The notes: generated from the sequence alone by a model not told the origin. Counted from the stretch's first letter, positions 14,521-28,799 are shown. The stretch: 64,000 nucleotides of DNA from Arctopsyche grandis (GCF_051622035.1 NC_135359.1:24834001-24898000); one strand, 5' to 3'. A program made the numbers and translations.

Positions 14521-16837
14521 CACGCATATAAATGTGACAGTATTAAAAAAAAAAAAACACCCAAAAACCAATTTGACAGCATACCAAAAAAAAAAAAAAA
14601 ATCTTTTTGTGTGTGTGTGATTTATTTGAACTTTTAAAATATCATAGATCGCACCAAGAGATAAAACCAACGAAATATTAATTTGTCAATAAATAAATTA
14701 TTAACACGTTATTTATAACGTTTTCATTAAAAAACTCATACATGACAATCACATAATTACGTACATATCATGTAATATAAATAATTTTCAGATATAATGA
14801 ATTCAATCGATTTTTTTTTGCATGCATACAAGTATGCGAATTTATGATTGCAATACATACATACAATCTGCTTAAATCATTTTTCGTTACACTCGATTAT
14901 AAATTTGACTATGCTCACAATTGATACCTGATTTGCATTAACATGAATTAGTCTCAATACTAAGAAATACACATTATAATATTGCGTATTGTATTGTTCT
15001 TAATTTAGAACTGGTAACAAAATGCTTAAGTTGCAGAATATGAATTTACAGCTTCGTAATCGAATCTGAATTACAAATCATAAGTTTCTCCTTTTATAAA
15101 TGATGTTTTATATAAAAAAAAAACTCATTAAAATTGTAAAAAAAGTTCGAAACTAATGAAAATATGTACATAGGATTTCTGTGATTTATCTGAACTTCCA
15201 CAGAAAGGGTTAATTATTCGTTACCCTATTTACACTATAATAATCTCATTCAAAAACCGCCCATCATAAAAGCTTAAGTTTAAATAGATATTAAAACCTA
15301 ATCAGCCGTCTTCGAATAAAATTTGAGGACCATAAAATCGTTTTCGATTTCTTCTTCCTCAATTTCGCCACAACAGTCATAGAAAATTTATTGACGAGCG
15401 TCGTTCTTTAAATTCACGATACCAAACGGTAGAAACGTTTGTCATGATGAAACAGCAATTCTCGATCAATCGTTATATGCAAACCCACGTATAGATTAAT
15501 CAGAAAAATAGTCAAAACACCTTCAGGTGTATATTATGATGTATATATAGAAATATTTTTTTTTATAATTGGCACAATATATTTTTTATCATATTTAATA
15601 AATAAAATGATTTCACATACACCTAATAATCATGTCAATTTGAATCGCTCAATTTTTACGACCAATTTTCGTACTCGATTCGGAATAAAGTGTTGGCGAA
15701 CGGTCGACATCCCGCAGAGTGTTTGACGCGTTGCTAACACCGACCGCCAACGAATCACCATTTTAACACCAGGACCCCATGTCACAAACAACATCTAAAT
15801 AACGCTGTCTGACCCTCGAGTAATAAAAACGAAACATCCCCTCTTTCCCTCAAAAGAAAAAAAAACTAAATTAAAAAACGCAACCTTTCCCACACGTGTG
15901 AAGAACAACCGTGCCAAATGCATCGAATCGTAAAAAAATTGACTTTCGTGTGAAGTTAATTAATACCGGGTCGTCTCGCGAAAGCTTCGGCACAGCTTTT
16001 GTTCGAGTCGAATCGACGATAATAAACCTTTTTTATTCGAATTCGTCGAATTGTGGAAATTCGTCCGCGTCGAAAAGTGATCCCCTCGGACCGCGAGCCT
16101 CGTTCAAAATAAATTAAACTTTATGTCGTCGATAAGAAATATATCTTTAATCAGCGGGACAGGTGAAAGGCAATTAAATTAATAACGGAGACCAAATCCA
16201 TCCGAAATGTATCACTTGGTTCGCCCACCGTTGCATTAATGACGTCTCTTATCGACTTACCATACTTGATTTATGTGAAACAGGCAGTAAATACGTGTTA
16301 ACATATATTTTTCTATGTTTTTTCTCTTATTTGGGATTGGTCGAAAAGCGAGAATTTACTATTTTGCAACGACGCGGACTAACCACCTTAGATCTCCCTC
16401 AAATTTCATCAATATAATATTTAATAATCATACAAGCTAAAAAACAGTATTTGGATGGAAAAATTTCATCATCGGTTTGAGAAAGATATTTTCTGTGCAT
16501 CTATCGGCGTATTTTTTTAAAAATCGATCGTTAAATAACCACGCTAGACTCTTTTCGTGGGTGTAAAAAAGAGGCGATTTTATAGATGTTTGGCGGCTCC
16601 TAGCTCCTATAAAAAATAATTAATCAAAAAAATAAAACGATAGATGCACCCCAATGGTGGATATCCATAGCATATTAAAAAATAATTTCTCTAGTGCCAT
16701 AATTGAGGTAGGGAGAAGTATAGTACGTTTGTATGGACAAGGCGCTGCTGTCCAGCCCTCTTAATATTGGAAGACAAAATTGTGAAACATAAAAACAATT
16801 TAATATTCATATATAATATGTATGTACATATACATAT

Positions 16838-17112
16838 AGCGAGCAGTTTCGCTAGTGGTTGCGTTAATGCTAACCACCGAGAGGTTCCCTGGTTTTAGCT
16901 CTAGGTTAAACTTGATTAAACATAATTTATTCGGAAGTATTTCTGTAGTGCTGCTGATAAGACATGGATATTTGTGCCTCCAAGTTGATCATTTCCTATC
17001 AGAGTTTGCCAATTTAACTGATTTCCTTTTATGAAATGGTCCCTCATCAAATTGGCGAAACCATCCTGCCCACTACTTTAATATGATTTCCAATTTATAA
17101 TAAATAAATTAA
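16838..17112 (+). repeat. tRNA-derived SINE in Wnt intron 1
   Basis: Has GCTAGTGGTTGCGTTAATGC and ACCGAGAGGTTCCCTGG followed by CAGAGTTTGCCAATTTAAC and an AATAAATAAATTAA tail. Same family as 42903-43150. Confidence 0.65.
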
Positions 17113-17756
17113 TACGTGTACAACTTTAATATCATATTTGTTATTCAGAGGCAACCCGTAATGGCATCATGGGAAAAATATGTATGTTTATATGAGCTGT
17201 AGATATTATTGAAATTGGCCTAAGTCCACTTTGCTTCATTTCGAGAAATATCTCGCTAAGCATTAAATATAAAGTTTTGCGATTTATAATATATAAAAAT
17301 ACTGGTGGACGTTTATTCTGCTTTTCCAAGATTCTGAACATTTAGAATTAAAATAATTGATAGCAATTTGTTAATTAAGTCAAACAGAAATAGTTTTCGG
17401 AACTGATAATTGGACTTTTGCCACTTTCAAATATAACGGCTCAAATACATATACAATATAAAATTGATAGTCAACGAAACTTGTTACTAATTTCTATCTA
17501 AAACATTGCAAAAGTGATTGAGTATCCATAGAAAAATCTCACAGTGTCTACTTAATAATAATACCACGAATCATGCTATTACTAATAAAAATATTATTGA
17601 ACATCTCATTTTCACCGTGTTATTTTATCTTGAATGAAAATCGACGATTTCTATTGAAAATATTTACTCAAATTAGAGACGTTGAATATTTTTCATATCA
17701 GATAAAACAGCTCGAGAGTAAACGGAACACAAATAAAATTCGAAGAAAAGTCCAAG

Positions 17757-17797
17757 CATACATACATACATACATACATATGTATGTATGTATGTAT
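17757..17797. repeat. Palindromic TACA/TATG microsatellite
   Basis: CATACATACA repeated up to CATATG then TATGTATGTATG: two opposite-phase tetranucleotide arrays meeting at CATATG, a perfect inverted repeat. Similar shorter copies at about 2530-2570, 10290-10315, 13735-13765, 21380-21405, 26706-26722, 31834-31858, 38845-38864 and elsewhere. Confidence 0.9.
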
Positions 17798-19796
17798 ATT
17801 GAGCATATTGACACAAGCACTTCGGATGCATATCGAATACACATTCGAAACTAATTTTGACAGGTGAATACACAAACAAATGTAGTTTACACGCGCTCCG
17901 ATTTTCACCATTCGCTGATAGTGTCAATTTAGGCTCAAATTTGTGTCTAGGCTGGTTCCATTAATTACCATTGCCGATTAACCGAGCGTAGAAAAAAAGT
18001 AACGTATACACTGATTTATATTAACAGTTAGTGACAGACGAGATTAAATATCTAAAATAACGCCACGAGACCGAAACTATAACACGACGACGCATTTTGT
18101 TCCACGAAACTGGGGGTAACTTAACTTTCAAATCAAATACCGACAATATGTATATATTTATTTATCCGATTGTTTGATTTATTGTCAAAAGTGACCCCAC
18201 TCGAGCGGCCACTCGCAAAACTGCATTTTTAAAAGTCGTTAAGCGCGTAATTATTTTTTCCGCGCTTACACGTTGTTCACTTTATTTTAATGGGAGATTT
18301 CGATGAAGATATATTTCAATTTCGTACCCCGATCTTTATCAACTTAAACGATTCCACCGCGGGCTTTAATAATACGCAATATATGTTTATTTAAGATGGA
18401 AGTTTATTTAACTTGCACAATATAAAAAAGTTTCTCAATAAAACCACAATTTAAATATGTGGTGAAACTATAAATGAACATACATATACTACATATGTGT
18501 GTATATGAAAAGTTGATTTTTTTGTGTTCACTCTAATTTATTGTAGCGTTGAAAAGCATTCCAAAAATAAAAGAAGATTTTGAATATATGTTAAGGTTTT
18601 GTTCTTATCTAATCTAATGAGAATGTGAGCATCTGTCACTAGTTTGAAACTCGACAGTAAAATTGAAACGTTACGAGCTTTAACTTTTTTTTCTAGGGAC
18701 TCGTGGCGATATCTTTACAATCCTATAAAATAAAAAGGCCCAATAAAATTAACGTGTGATAAGTGAATTTTAATCTGAATATATCCATCTGATATGTAAA
18801 TGTATAACACATAGAATTTCTAGATTTTTCAATTTTTCTATCAGAAGCACAATTGACCTACATTCGAGAATTCCCATGAATAAAAACGATATATTAAATT
18901 TTATGATCATTATATTATGACACATACCAATCATCCCCTTTACCGGAAATTTTCGATTTTAAATTATGTGAAGTCTATTTAAATGAAGTGAAATCCATCT
19001 TCGATGGGTACATTTGATTTGTATTGTATTGATGCGATGAGGGAGGGGGGGGGGGGTATAAGAGGAATCGACACAAGTGGAGAAAAATGCATTTTTCGAC
19101 AATTAGTCAAATGTGAAACACGAAAAGTGCCTTAAGGTGTGATTGTAAATAACAATTAAAAGAGAACAAATAGCGGCCAACAGGCTCGTATAAATACAAA
19201 CAAAGGAGAACGAGCCTCGTAAATAAGAGCCGCACAAATATTTGAGGTGTAAACATTTTTAACAGGACGCGCTCTTGCCACACTTGAGCGCCTAAGCCTC
19301 TCAGACAAGCCTTGGGAGCACTCCAGCCTATTATTGCATTCTTCCGTTACGATTTCGTAAGAAATATGTCATGAGTGCACGCAACACGAATCCATAACCG
19401 ACGAGTGCACGCACGATCCATTCGAAAAGCGATATATTCTTTTCGAGTGCGCCTCGAAAGCCTCCGAAGCCCATTCACCGCGAGCGTTGTCGAATCGGCC
19501 GCTTCTATTGTTGCGGATCTGCTTGACATTATGATAAGCGGTTTTGGGAAAAGCACTAAAGAAGCGCGAGGAGAAAATCTTTCGCCGACCACTCGAATCG
19601 TCTTCAACGAGAGACAGATCGATTGCTCTCTGACGAAGTGGAAATGTATCTATGTGTATACACACACGAAAAGAAAAATACGTTAGTGCCAAAATAAAAT
19701 AACTCACACCAACAAACAAACACATTGTCTTGATATATTATTAAAACAAAAAAATAGTGCTTAACTCGGGTATATTTGTAGGTATACATAAAGATA

Positions 19797-20190
19797 TATC
19801 AAGTTTCAGTAATACATATATGGAGTATGCTTCGGTCATATGGTCTCCTTATTACCAAAGTCATATACATAGATCGCTTAGAGACTATTCAGAAGAGTTT
19901 TCTGCGACACTTATATAAGCATAAGGCGGATTTTGGAAGGTTGTTGCCAACCTATAAAGACAGACTTTCTTATGTTAAGATCATAAGTTTGTCTCATCGC
20001 AGAAAAGTTTTATCTATTACTCTTATATAAGGTAGTTAATCTGTTTTGCAAGACATTAATTTTAATGCCGATTCACCAGATGTACAAATCTTTTTTATAA
20101 TAAAGAATCATTTAATAGTTGCAATTGCACGGATATGCCGTCTCTATGATGGTACAGATGATTTCCCCGATTTATTTTCTAACTCTATCA
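19797..20190 (+). mobile_element. LINE ORF2 C-terminal fragment
   Basis: Plus-strand broken frames read YMEYASVIWSPYYQSHI, then IDRLETIQKSFLRHLYKHKA, then PTYKDRLSYVKIISLSHRRK, the region downstream of the reverse transcriptase in jockey-like elements. Frames shift and end in stops. No poly(A) tail recognised. Confidence 0.75.
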
Positions 20191-22170
20191 GTATTTGAAA
20201 CAAAAAATGTTAAATAACAACAAGCAGAATTTTCAACATATAATATTTATGTAGTTTTTGATAAATATATAATACCCAAATATGAGCGGGCTATATTTAT
20301 AAGTGGTGGAAGTCCAATTTTCAGTTCTAAAAACAATTCATAATTCACAAATTGTTATCAATTCGTTATGTCCAGAATCTCGGAAAAGCAGAATAAACAT
20401 ATTACAGGCCATCAGTATTTTTAAATATTGTAAAACGCAAAACATTATTTCTAGTATTTCTCGAAATGAAGAAAAGTGGACTTTTCTTTCAAATATAACG
20501 GCTCATATTTATATAATGTTGATTTTAATATTATCGATAAAATAGTGATCAAATATTTTCAATTGCAAAAATATTTGAATATTTTGTTGATATAGTTGTT
20601 AATTTGTTTCTATACGATCTTGATTACTTATCGTCACTGAACTAAAGTCCCTAGTTGTACATACATATAATAATTACACGAGATAAAATATATTCGAAAA
20701 CATTTATATAGAGATTATAGCCGTTTATATATTGAAATTTAAAATGATTTTTGAAACTTTTTCCATTTTTGCGCAAGTTCAAACTCTTCTGAAAAGATTT
20801 GTTGATCCAGTATATGTAGGCTTACAGCTTATCAGTTACCTTTCTACGAAGTTTGTTATCGTTGTTAAACCTCATTTTAAGACGTCCGAACGGCCCGCAT
20901 GCACACATACATATGTAAATATGTATGTATATAATATATGTACGTGTAAACTTTTTCCAGAAAGTATTACATAGAATATAGTTATGAATACGGTAGCAGT
21001 GAAGATTAAATATTGTAAATAAAATAATCAAGATGTTTTCGATGAATTAAATTGACATATTATACAAGGCTAAGAGTGTCGTCGAAGCCAATTAAATATT
21101 AAGGTTAATTAATAAAATGCAAAGAGAAAATTTTATTCATAAATATTCAATGCGTTGAAATATCTTCAAAGGATACACATTAATTTAAAGTTGCATCAAA
21201 GCGAAAGTCTCATTCACGAATACATGCTCGATTTAAAAAAGAATCCAAATTAAAAAATAAAACAAACGAAATACTAATCGACTATCTAGATTGAAACACA
21301 GTGTTTGCTTTATGCAAATTGAAAAATCATCCGTCAGATATAATTGATTCGAAATTAATGTTTACGTATCGGGAGTTCTATATATGTATGTACATATGTA
21401 TGCACAAACACACAGACACTGTGATTCTTTTTTTTCATCGTTATTTTTATTTCGACTCGAAACAAAGGTTTTGTATCTGATGAGCGTTTCGTGGCGTTCG
21501 TTCTTTTAATTCATAACGTTTGCTTCACTCCGAGTAAAACAAATAATGGCCGCGATCATCAATCACGAGGGTTGGCAGTGATGGTAATCTAATCAGCAGA
21601 TTTTTGGTCCAACAAATTACATGGGAAAACGGAGTCAAGCTTCTAAGCTATTAATTTCCTTTTTTTCGGACCTGCATCATCGCACATCGCCGGGTATATA
21701 TTATACCTACGTATCTCCCAAAACGACAAAACACAAAACAAAAAAGTAAAAAAATGCCACAATAATTATTATAAACAAAACATTTAAGCGATACATAACA
21801 GTTTATGGGTTTACCGCTTCTAAAACGGATTCACTTTCATTTTTTTTTTATACATGTATGTACATATGTATATACATATACAATATTTCAAACATTGAAA
21901 GCCTATATAACCACATAGAAGTTATGAATATGTATAACAAGCATTCATTAACCTGATTTATCTATGGACCGTCCGGTCAAAATCTATTCCCTCTAATTAC
22001 ACCGATCACATTCAGCTGTCAGATTTACAAGAAAAAAACTTGAAAAATGAGTCTAGGCGTCACGCTTCTCCAATATACGACTACACATTTGTATTTAAAT
22101 TCTGAATTATGTTTAAATATATTTATACAATATTAACGAGCGTTTATGGTCATTTTTCCACACGGATAAA

Positions 22171-22203
22171 AACACACACACACACACACACACACGCGCG
22201 CAC
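22171..22203. repeat. (AC)n/(CG)n microsatellite
   Basis: About 11 AC units followed by CGCGCGCAC. Confidence 0.9.
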
Positions 22204-22655
22204 GATTATAATGAAATAATCGACCATATCGAATCATCGAGAATGACTTGACCACTTTTAAATTTTAAACCATTCGACATCCTCGAAGTAATGTATGTTA
22301 TTTAAGAACAACACGAGTGAGATTTTATATGCAAATCGTTCGAATTTGCCACACGTATAATTTTTCGCAATGAACAAAATTGGTCGAAAATAATTTCGCA
22401 GCAAACCCTTAACGTCGAAAAGTGGCCTCGATCTACAACATACATACATACATACTTGTTTTTCTTTTTTCTTTGACGGTAAACAACCTAAACCCAAAAT
22501 TAAATGTATTTGGTCCCCTTTTATGACGAAATAATATAATATTATACACATGAGAAGGGATCCCTTTTTACTGAAAGGGCCGTCGCTTTAGTTGCCCACC
22601 CACAAATAAAGGATAATTACATATTTATAAACATTTCAATGGGAGCTACCCGTAC

Positions 22656-22792
22656 CTGACTTGAATGCTGGAGACAATCAACAGGAAAATGGACGTCCAG
22701 CAGGCGGGGTGCGAGCCGGGGGTCCTGGGGCTCCGCCCCGATCCTTGAGAGGCCCCCAAACCGATAGGCCGCCGGTGAAGACTCAGTAGCAT
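22656..22792 (-). CDS. Wnt7/Wnt2-type gene, coding exon 1 (signal peptide)
   Basis: First coding exon of a secreted Wnt ligand. ATG at 22792; 45 codons plus two bases (AG) before a CAG|gtacgg donor. The peptide has a basic, Gly/Ser/Pro-rich start followed by a hydrophobic run, CWTSIFLLIVSSIQV (residues 31-45), that looks like a signal peptide core. The phase-2 end joins exactly to the phase of the Wnt exon at 1688-1917: AG plus C makes Ser, with no stop across the junction. It stands out as a GC-rich island in AT-rich DNA. Assignment to the Wnt gene is inference from phase, strand, signal peptide and lack of any other candidate partner. The long N-terminal arm before the hydrophobic core is odd for a signal peptide; the first in-frame ATG was used. 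Confidence 0.66.
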
Positions 22793-22799
22793 TCTGCAC

Positions 22800-22811
22800 T
22801 CACATCTTCAT
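22800..22811 (-). promoter_or_regulatory. Minimal upstream ORF in Wnt 5' leader
   Basis: On the minus strand ATG-AAG-ATG-TGA lies 7 bases before the ATG chosen for the Wnt signal-peptide exon. If the leader is transcribed through here, this tiny frame would be met first by scanning ribosomes and could dampen translation. The leader itself is not proven. Confidence 0.35.
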
Positions 22812-25800
22812 CACTATAATTCTCGTTCCACTTAACAACACCATTCCACCAAACACTTATCGTATTATTCGAATTTTGCAGGTGCACACTCACATTTTTC
22901 AAAGACAACTACATATGTATATTCACTCAAAAGTGATTATTTAATTCATTTAATCTGAACTATCCTCAATGAAAATTGTCATTATAAGCTTTTACGCGCC
23001 ATAGTATTTGTATCTGAATAATCTGAAATAAAATACATAAAAAATGTCATTAACTTCAAATAAAACATATTTTATTTTACACATATTACTTAATGATATA
23101 TAAAGTTACAGCACTTTAATTTATTTATATACTTTAGCATTATAAAAAATAACCAAAAAAAGTTGATAAACGAACCAAAAAAAGATTTGAATTAGGACAA
23201 GGTGTAAAAAAAATTAGGCCAAATGTGGGCAGGATTGATATTAATTTGAGAGCAGGAGCTGCAATAGAAAGCGTTACGGGGATTGTTGGTTACAAAGGGA
23301 AATGGAACAATGAAGGGTTGCGCAGAGATCTGAGAAGACAAAATAATACAATATTTAAAAAAAAACCTATTCTAAAGTTTTGTTAAAAAAATTCCGATTT
23401 TTTTTTTTTTTATTTAGAAGCAAATTAAATTTAGCCAAGCAAATGTCAGAAATTGTATTTATTTATATGGCCTGTATTTATTTGATCAATGGCTTTTTTT
23501 AATGATTAGTGAGTTATATTATCAGTCAACAACTAACTAACTGCTCGACTATTTTCTGTTTATCAAAAAATGCTTAAAACAATTAGCGGGTTATTAGCCG
23601 TTTATTTTTATCTACATACATACATATTTAATACACTATTATCAATACATTATCTAAAAATTACCGACTATTTATTGAAATATACTGACCGATTAACTGT
23701 TGCCTATTTATATAATGAATACTCGAATATTCGATATTCAAATATATGTATTTGCCCCCTTTTCAATAGTCATAAATTCAAATATTTAATAATTATTCGT
23801 TTTAATTCAATATTTCAAATTCAAATTTTCTAATCGTCAATGTTATTAATTTAATCTATAAGGACGAGGAAAAATCTTTTACGCGTTTTTTGCTCCTAAC
23901 ACTACTCATTATAAATTGAGAACGTGGATTTGTTACATTACATCAAGTGATCTACTTTTACAATTACTTGCTGAAAATTAAGATTACAGGATAATAATAA
24001 TAAATTGTCAGGTTAACTACAGGTATTCTTTCATTGTTTTATTAAAAATGTTTGTTTAATAAAATAATTATTTACACTTAATTAAAAAAATAAATATTTT
24101 ATTAAGTGTGGAATTATTTTTCAAGAAAAGAGCATAATTCTCCTTAAGATGAAAATATGTATAATTCGAATTATATGTTCGAATATTAGAATATTTTACC
24201 AACTTCAAATGTGGGACCCCTAGACATCAGTGATAAATTTTCACATTCATCTCAACATACATATATTTTAATTAAAAATACATACATATGTAGTTAAGAT
24301 TGTGTATAATATTGTAAAATCCATCATTTAATTAGCAAATCATAAATAAATTAAATCATCAATTCACTATACCACCTCTCGCTGATGTCGAAAGCAGAAT
24401 GAGTTCTTTTAATATTGAATAACAACTACACCTATTTTTGAAATGTTTCAACATTAAATTCATTTAATTAAAAAAAAAAGATATACTCAAAAAAATTCAA
24501 GCTCGTAATATATCGATTACTTCTACGACTTTCAACTTTGCCAAATTTATACAAAGTATTCGGCAATAAATCAACGTTGGAAAATCAGAAGTCTCAAAAA
24601 ATCGACAGAAAATGATAGTGTGAAAAAATCAACGGAACGAAAGCCTCAGGTCAATCACATTGTACATTTCGGTGTCGATATCGTTGTATCTCTATTATTT
24701 GTCCCTCAAGACCGGAGACCGTTATCTGCGATCTAGCATTTGGATGGACAGGTCAAAATACGTTCGATACACTTCCCAGATAAGTAAACTATCCGAGACA
24801 TCGCGATGATATCGCACCACTAATGTAATATTACAATCTGACATGACTTCTTCATTGTACGGCTATAATACACTCCGACGGAACACTCTATCTAGAGTTT
24901 ATTTACCCGCCGGTTATGTTATACATTTTTTCCCTTCGGTCATTTTTTTTTTGTGTGAAATCTTCCTTTTTGGGTTGCCCACTCGACACGTTCGAATTTA
25001 GTACGAGTCGCGTTATTCAAAAATTTTTTTCCCTCTGACAAATTACAATAGCCTTTAAAATTCCAACCGATTTAAGCGTCTCGGAAACGACCATAATAAA
25101 TACACGCTTAACACTGCGATAATAATTAAAGAAACAATCAAAACACATCGCGCCAACTAATTAACGGATTTTTTTCATACTCGCTTTGGCGAAACTGTTC
25201 TATCATAGATCGGGTCGACAAATACCAGTTGAGGATTTTTCTAATTAAATTTATCACAAAAGAACACCCAGAGTTTAGCATAAATAGTCGAGATTCGTCG
25301 ATGGACTCGCTAGATTATTAGCATAACGATCTTTAGCCAAATATGGACATAAGCTTTTAACATAAATTTCGGCTTGTTAAGCGGATCGAACGCGATCGAG
25401 ATGGTCCATATAAATTTAATCAATATACAAATTGGACTACGTACCACTGACGTTTGAACAAATGCGTTCGTGAACTTGTTAAATATTTATGAATATGCGA
25501 TACATGAAGATAATTGGATTAACTATGTATAAAAAAAATCCAGTTTTATTTTCCTCAATGCGATTAACATAACCGTGATATTCACAACGGCACGTATACA
25601 TACGCTCTAGTCAAAAATTAAGTATTAAATTTATTGAATGTCTACAAGTATAATACCACAATATACACACGTCATTTCTATAAAAATTATATATAGATAC
25701 ATGGAAATTAGAATGGCGCCTATTATCCGCAAAAAAAATAGCTGCATTATAATCGATTTGATACAATTTGCAAATAAAAATATATCGAGATTGACCAATT

Positions 25801-27109
25801 TACGGTGTCAAAAAGTCGGTCATGACGCGTCGCCTCACAAAAAAAATCAATGCATATTAAACGCGGATCGATTAAGTTATAACTCACATTGCAAATATAG
25901 ACATTTATGAATTTTAATAATAACATCGACTTATATTGCAACTCGTTAAACACGATTTACGATGCAGTAATATTTTGTTGTATAAATAAATAAGCGCTGA
26001 TCGACAGAAAGCAGTTAGATATCATTCAAAATGTCGAAATATTATACCAAAACATATAATATTATACGTGTCAAACGAAAGCTCAATGAAAAGCTTCAAA
26101 TATCACACACACCAAAACAAAATATAATTTTATATTATCAGAACAACGGTATACGATATGAAACATCAGGCCTTTCGAATTTACTCAAAAGTTTTATAAA
26201 AATAAGCCAAATCTATAAAAGATTTTTTTACTAAACAAAACTACTAGATTCGATCACTATATTTTAACAATGAACTACATCCACTGTAGTTTGGAATATC
26301 GTACAAAGATAAAAACACTAAGGGTACTCGTCTTAAAAAAATCATCAATTTCATCACAGCTTCCATTGTATTGTATATTTACTTTACAAACATAATTGGA
26401 ATTGAAAATTAATTACGGTCATTAACGATATTTCATCAGAAGTTTCATATAACTTATGAAATACTACATACAAAATCGTCCTGTGGAATCGGGCATGTAA
26501 GGTGATGCCTAAGGGCGGCACATTTTGAGGGGCGGAAAACTGAAGAATGAAAAAATAATTGTAATTATAAATTGAAATTATTATATTCCGTTTATACTTG
26601 ATTAAAAATAATTATACACTCACGAATGGAACGCCAATCATCAATTGATCTACATATGCAAATGCAAATAATTAAAACATACGATATAAAATGTAATTTA
26701 AAATATACATACATATGTATACTTTAATAGATTGTAATAGTTTGTTTTTTTTTCTTCTGTATTTATCATATTTTTAGAAAGGGTGTCATTTTGAACTTCG
26801 ACTAAGGGCGGCATACATATATTCTAGACACGTCACTAACTACAGACTGATTGTAAATCAACAAGTCAACTAATTATTATCACAAAAAGTCAGTATTTCT
26901 GTTTTCACAAACATAAGCATTATTTTATAATTTTTTAATTTAAAAGCGACACTTTTTCATATCACAACTACCATTGAATATGTAAAATGTGCCCTCAAGA
27001 ATGGACGTGCATAGATTTACGTCAAAAATTCTTCAACCAACAATTGTTTTTAAGACTGGGCCGCATCGTCCCATCGAGTGTTTGTTTCATAATATAATCA
27101 AGTTGTATA

Positions 27110-27500
27110 ATATAATCACGATATTTTAATTTGAGATTTGGCGAGAGGTCCGCAGCCGCAATCGTTAGTTTTGATTGCGTCAATAGATCGCGAGCGGGCG
27201 TGTGCTTTTCTAATTAACGAAAAATGATAGCGTTTTTCTAAAATGACGGCTCGTGACACACATGGAATATTTTGTCGCGTCTCACTAAAAGCTAGCGCAA
27301 ACATTCGCGACATTTTTCTGTTTGCAAGTGGCCAATTCACACGTTAGCCGCCAAAGGATTAGCGAACTGCGATTGGCCCCCGCGATAATTGCCCTTAATG
27401 CCTCGTTGTCAATTGGCAAACATCGTATTATAGAGGTGTCACATACGCGCGGTAGCAGATCGCTCGTAAAATTATTTATACACACACCAGAACACTCTTA
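27110..27500. promoter_or_regulatory. Candidate regulatory block upstream of Wnt
   Basis: A 390-bp stretch about 4.3 kb upstream of the Wnt first exon that is less AT-rich and CpG-containing, with TAATTA and ATTGGC-type motifs and no repeat similarity in the window. It could be an enhancer or an unrecognised exon. Composition only; conservation untested. Confidence 0.22.
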
Positions 27501-27945
27501 CACATCCGTAAACATCGGTTTGATTTCAAAATTTCCTCATACACTCTGCGATCTGCCGATTTTTCATTAATTTTCTTGCACGCATACAGTCAACACTGTT
27601 CAAGCTGAAACTTCAAGAATTGTAAACAGGTTTTTGAGCTCTTTTTCCTATTACGCTGTACATATTAACATTATAATAATATAATAATATGATTACTAAC
27701 AAAATTAATTTAAAATTGTAAAATAGAAAATGACCAGTAGATCAGTAGCTATTAAAATAGATATATGTAAGATGTATTGTGAACATAATTCAGTAAAAAT
27801 AAAAAGCATTTTAAAAAAAAAGCTGAATGTTCGACTCAAGTTTTTGGCGAACATTTTCTAGTAATAATTTAGATATAATTTTTACATTTCTTATTTATTT
27901 TATTTCATAGAACATGAACACTTGCCTTTGCAGATCGCTCTAAAG

Positions 27946-28681
27946 CAGTGGTTCTTAATCGGGAGTGCGTGCGCCCCATGGGGTGCGAGAAGGCGTATCA
28001 GGGGGGTGCAGGAGGCGTTTCTAACAATATAAGTTTAGTTTTTTGATATTTGAAAACTATTCTAATATTCGATAACATCGACCAAATTTTTTGCGCTTGG
28101 GTAGCTATTACTAAAATAATAATTTATCGCAGGATATCGCGTCAAGCTCTATCCTCACACCGTCGTCTCCACTGCTATACTGTTTACAATTGTTTTTGCG
28201 ACAGTGGCAGATAGCAAAAAACTATAGATAGACAGATAGATAGCAAAAAACTTCTTGAGACTAGCATATGCGTACACACGAAAGTTGGATTGGATACCAT
28301 TTTAAATCAGAAACAAATACATACTCAATTGTTCAGTGATTAAAGCCCGAATAGGATATAATGATCACACAAACGTAAGAATGTTTCTCGCTTAATTTTG
28401 GAACGTATAAAATAAAGTACATATTATTATTTTATACGTTCTTTCTAATTATTATTTGACCGTAATAAACCTCGCAAATCACAAAATTATGTGGCGCAAC
28501 AATTCAAAATCCCTTGTTAAAAGTGTCCTATCAAGTGGCATGTCTGTGCGCTAAGAAAAAAAAGCTTACAATAAATGTATTTTTCTAAATTAAAGATTCC
28601 AAAACACATTTTTCAAGGGGGTGTGGTACATATTTTCAGATTCAAAGGGGTGCAGCTCACTGAAAAGGTTAAGAACCACTG
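27946..28681. mobile_element. hAT MITE, CAGTGGTTCTTAA type
   Basis: Ends CAGTGGTTCTTAA and TTAAGAACCACTG are perfect inverted repeats; flanks CTCTAAAG and CTTTAAAG form an 8-bp duplication with one change. Next to both ends are GGGGTGC-like blocks, as in the CAGTGGTTCTCAACC hAT group. No transposase. Confidence 0.88.
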
Positions 28682-28799
28682 CTTTAAAGCGATGAGTGCA
28701 CGTAAACAGATACAATACAATCAATATATGTACATAAGCATTTTATACAATGCGAATTCATACAAACATCCACAGTGACATATGCATATGGAGAAATTT

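Larger units (their letters stand above)
1918..22655 (-). other. Wnt intron 1, 20.7 kb
   Basis: Large AT-rich intron joining the signal-peptide exon to the Wnt core exon. I see no other gene in it. It holds LINE 3' tails (about 2040-2210 and 5215-5460), a possible tRNA-like SINE piece (9618-9690), palindromic repeats (10376-10480), a motif-rich repeat block (12860-13620) with a relative at 23500-23720, a tRNA-derived SINE (16838-17112), a LINE ORF2 fragment (19797-20190) and many TACATATGTA-type microsatellites. Blocks near 3590-3910, 14090-14520, 15890-16270 and 19230-19640 are less AT-rich, with many CpG and homeodomain-like TAAT sites; they are candidate enhancers only. The rest is plain AT-rich sequence. 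Confidence 0.6.
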
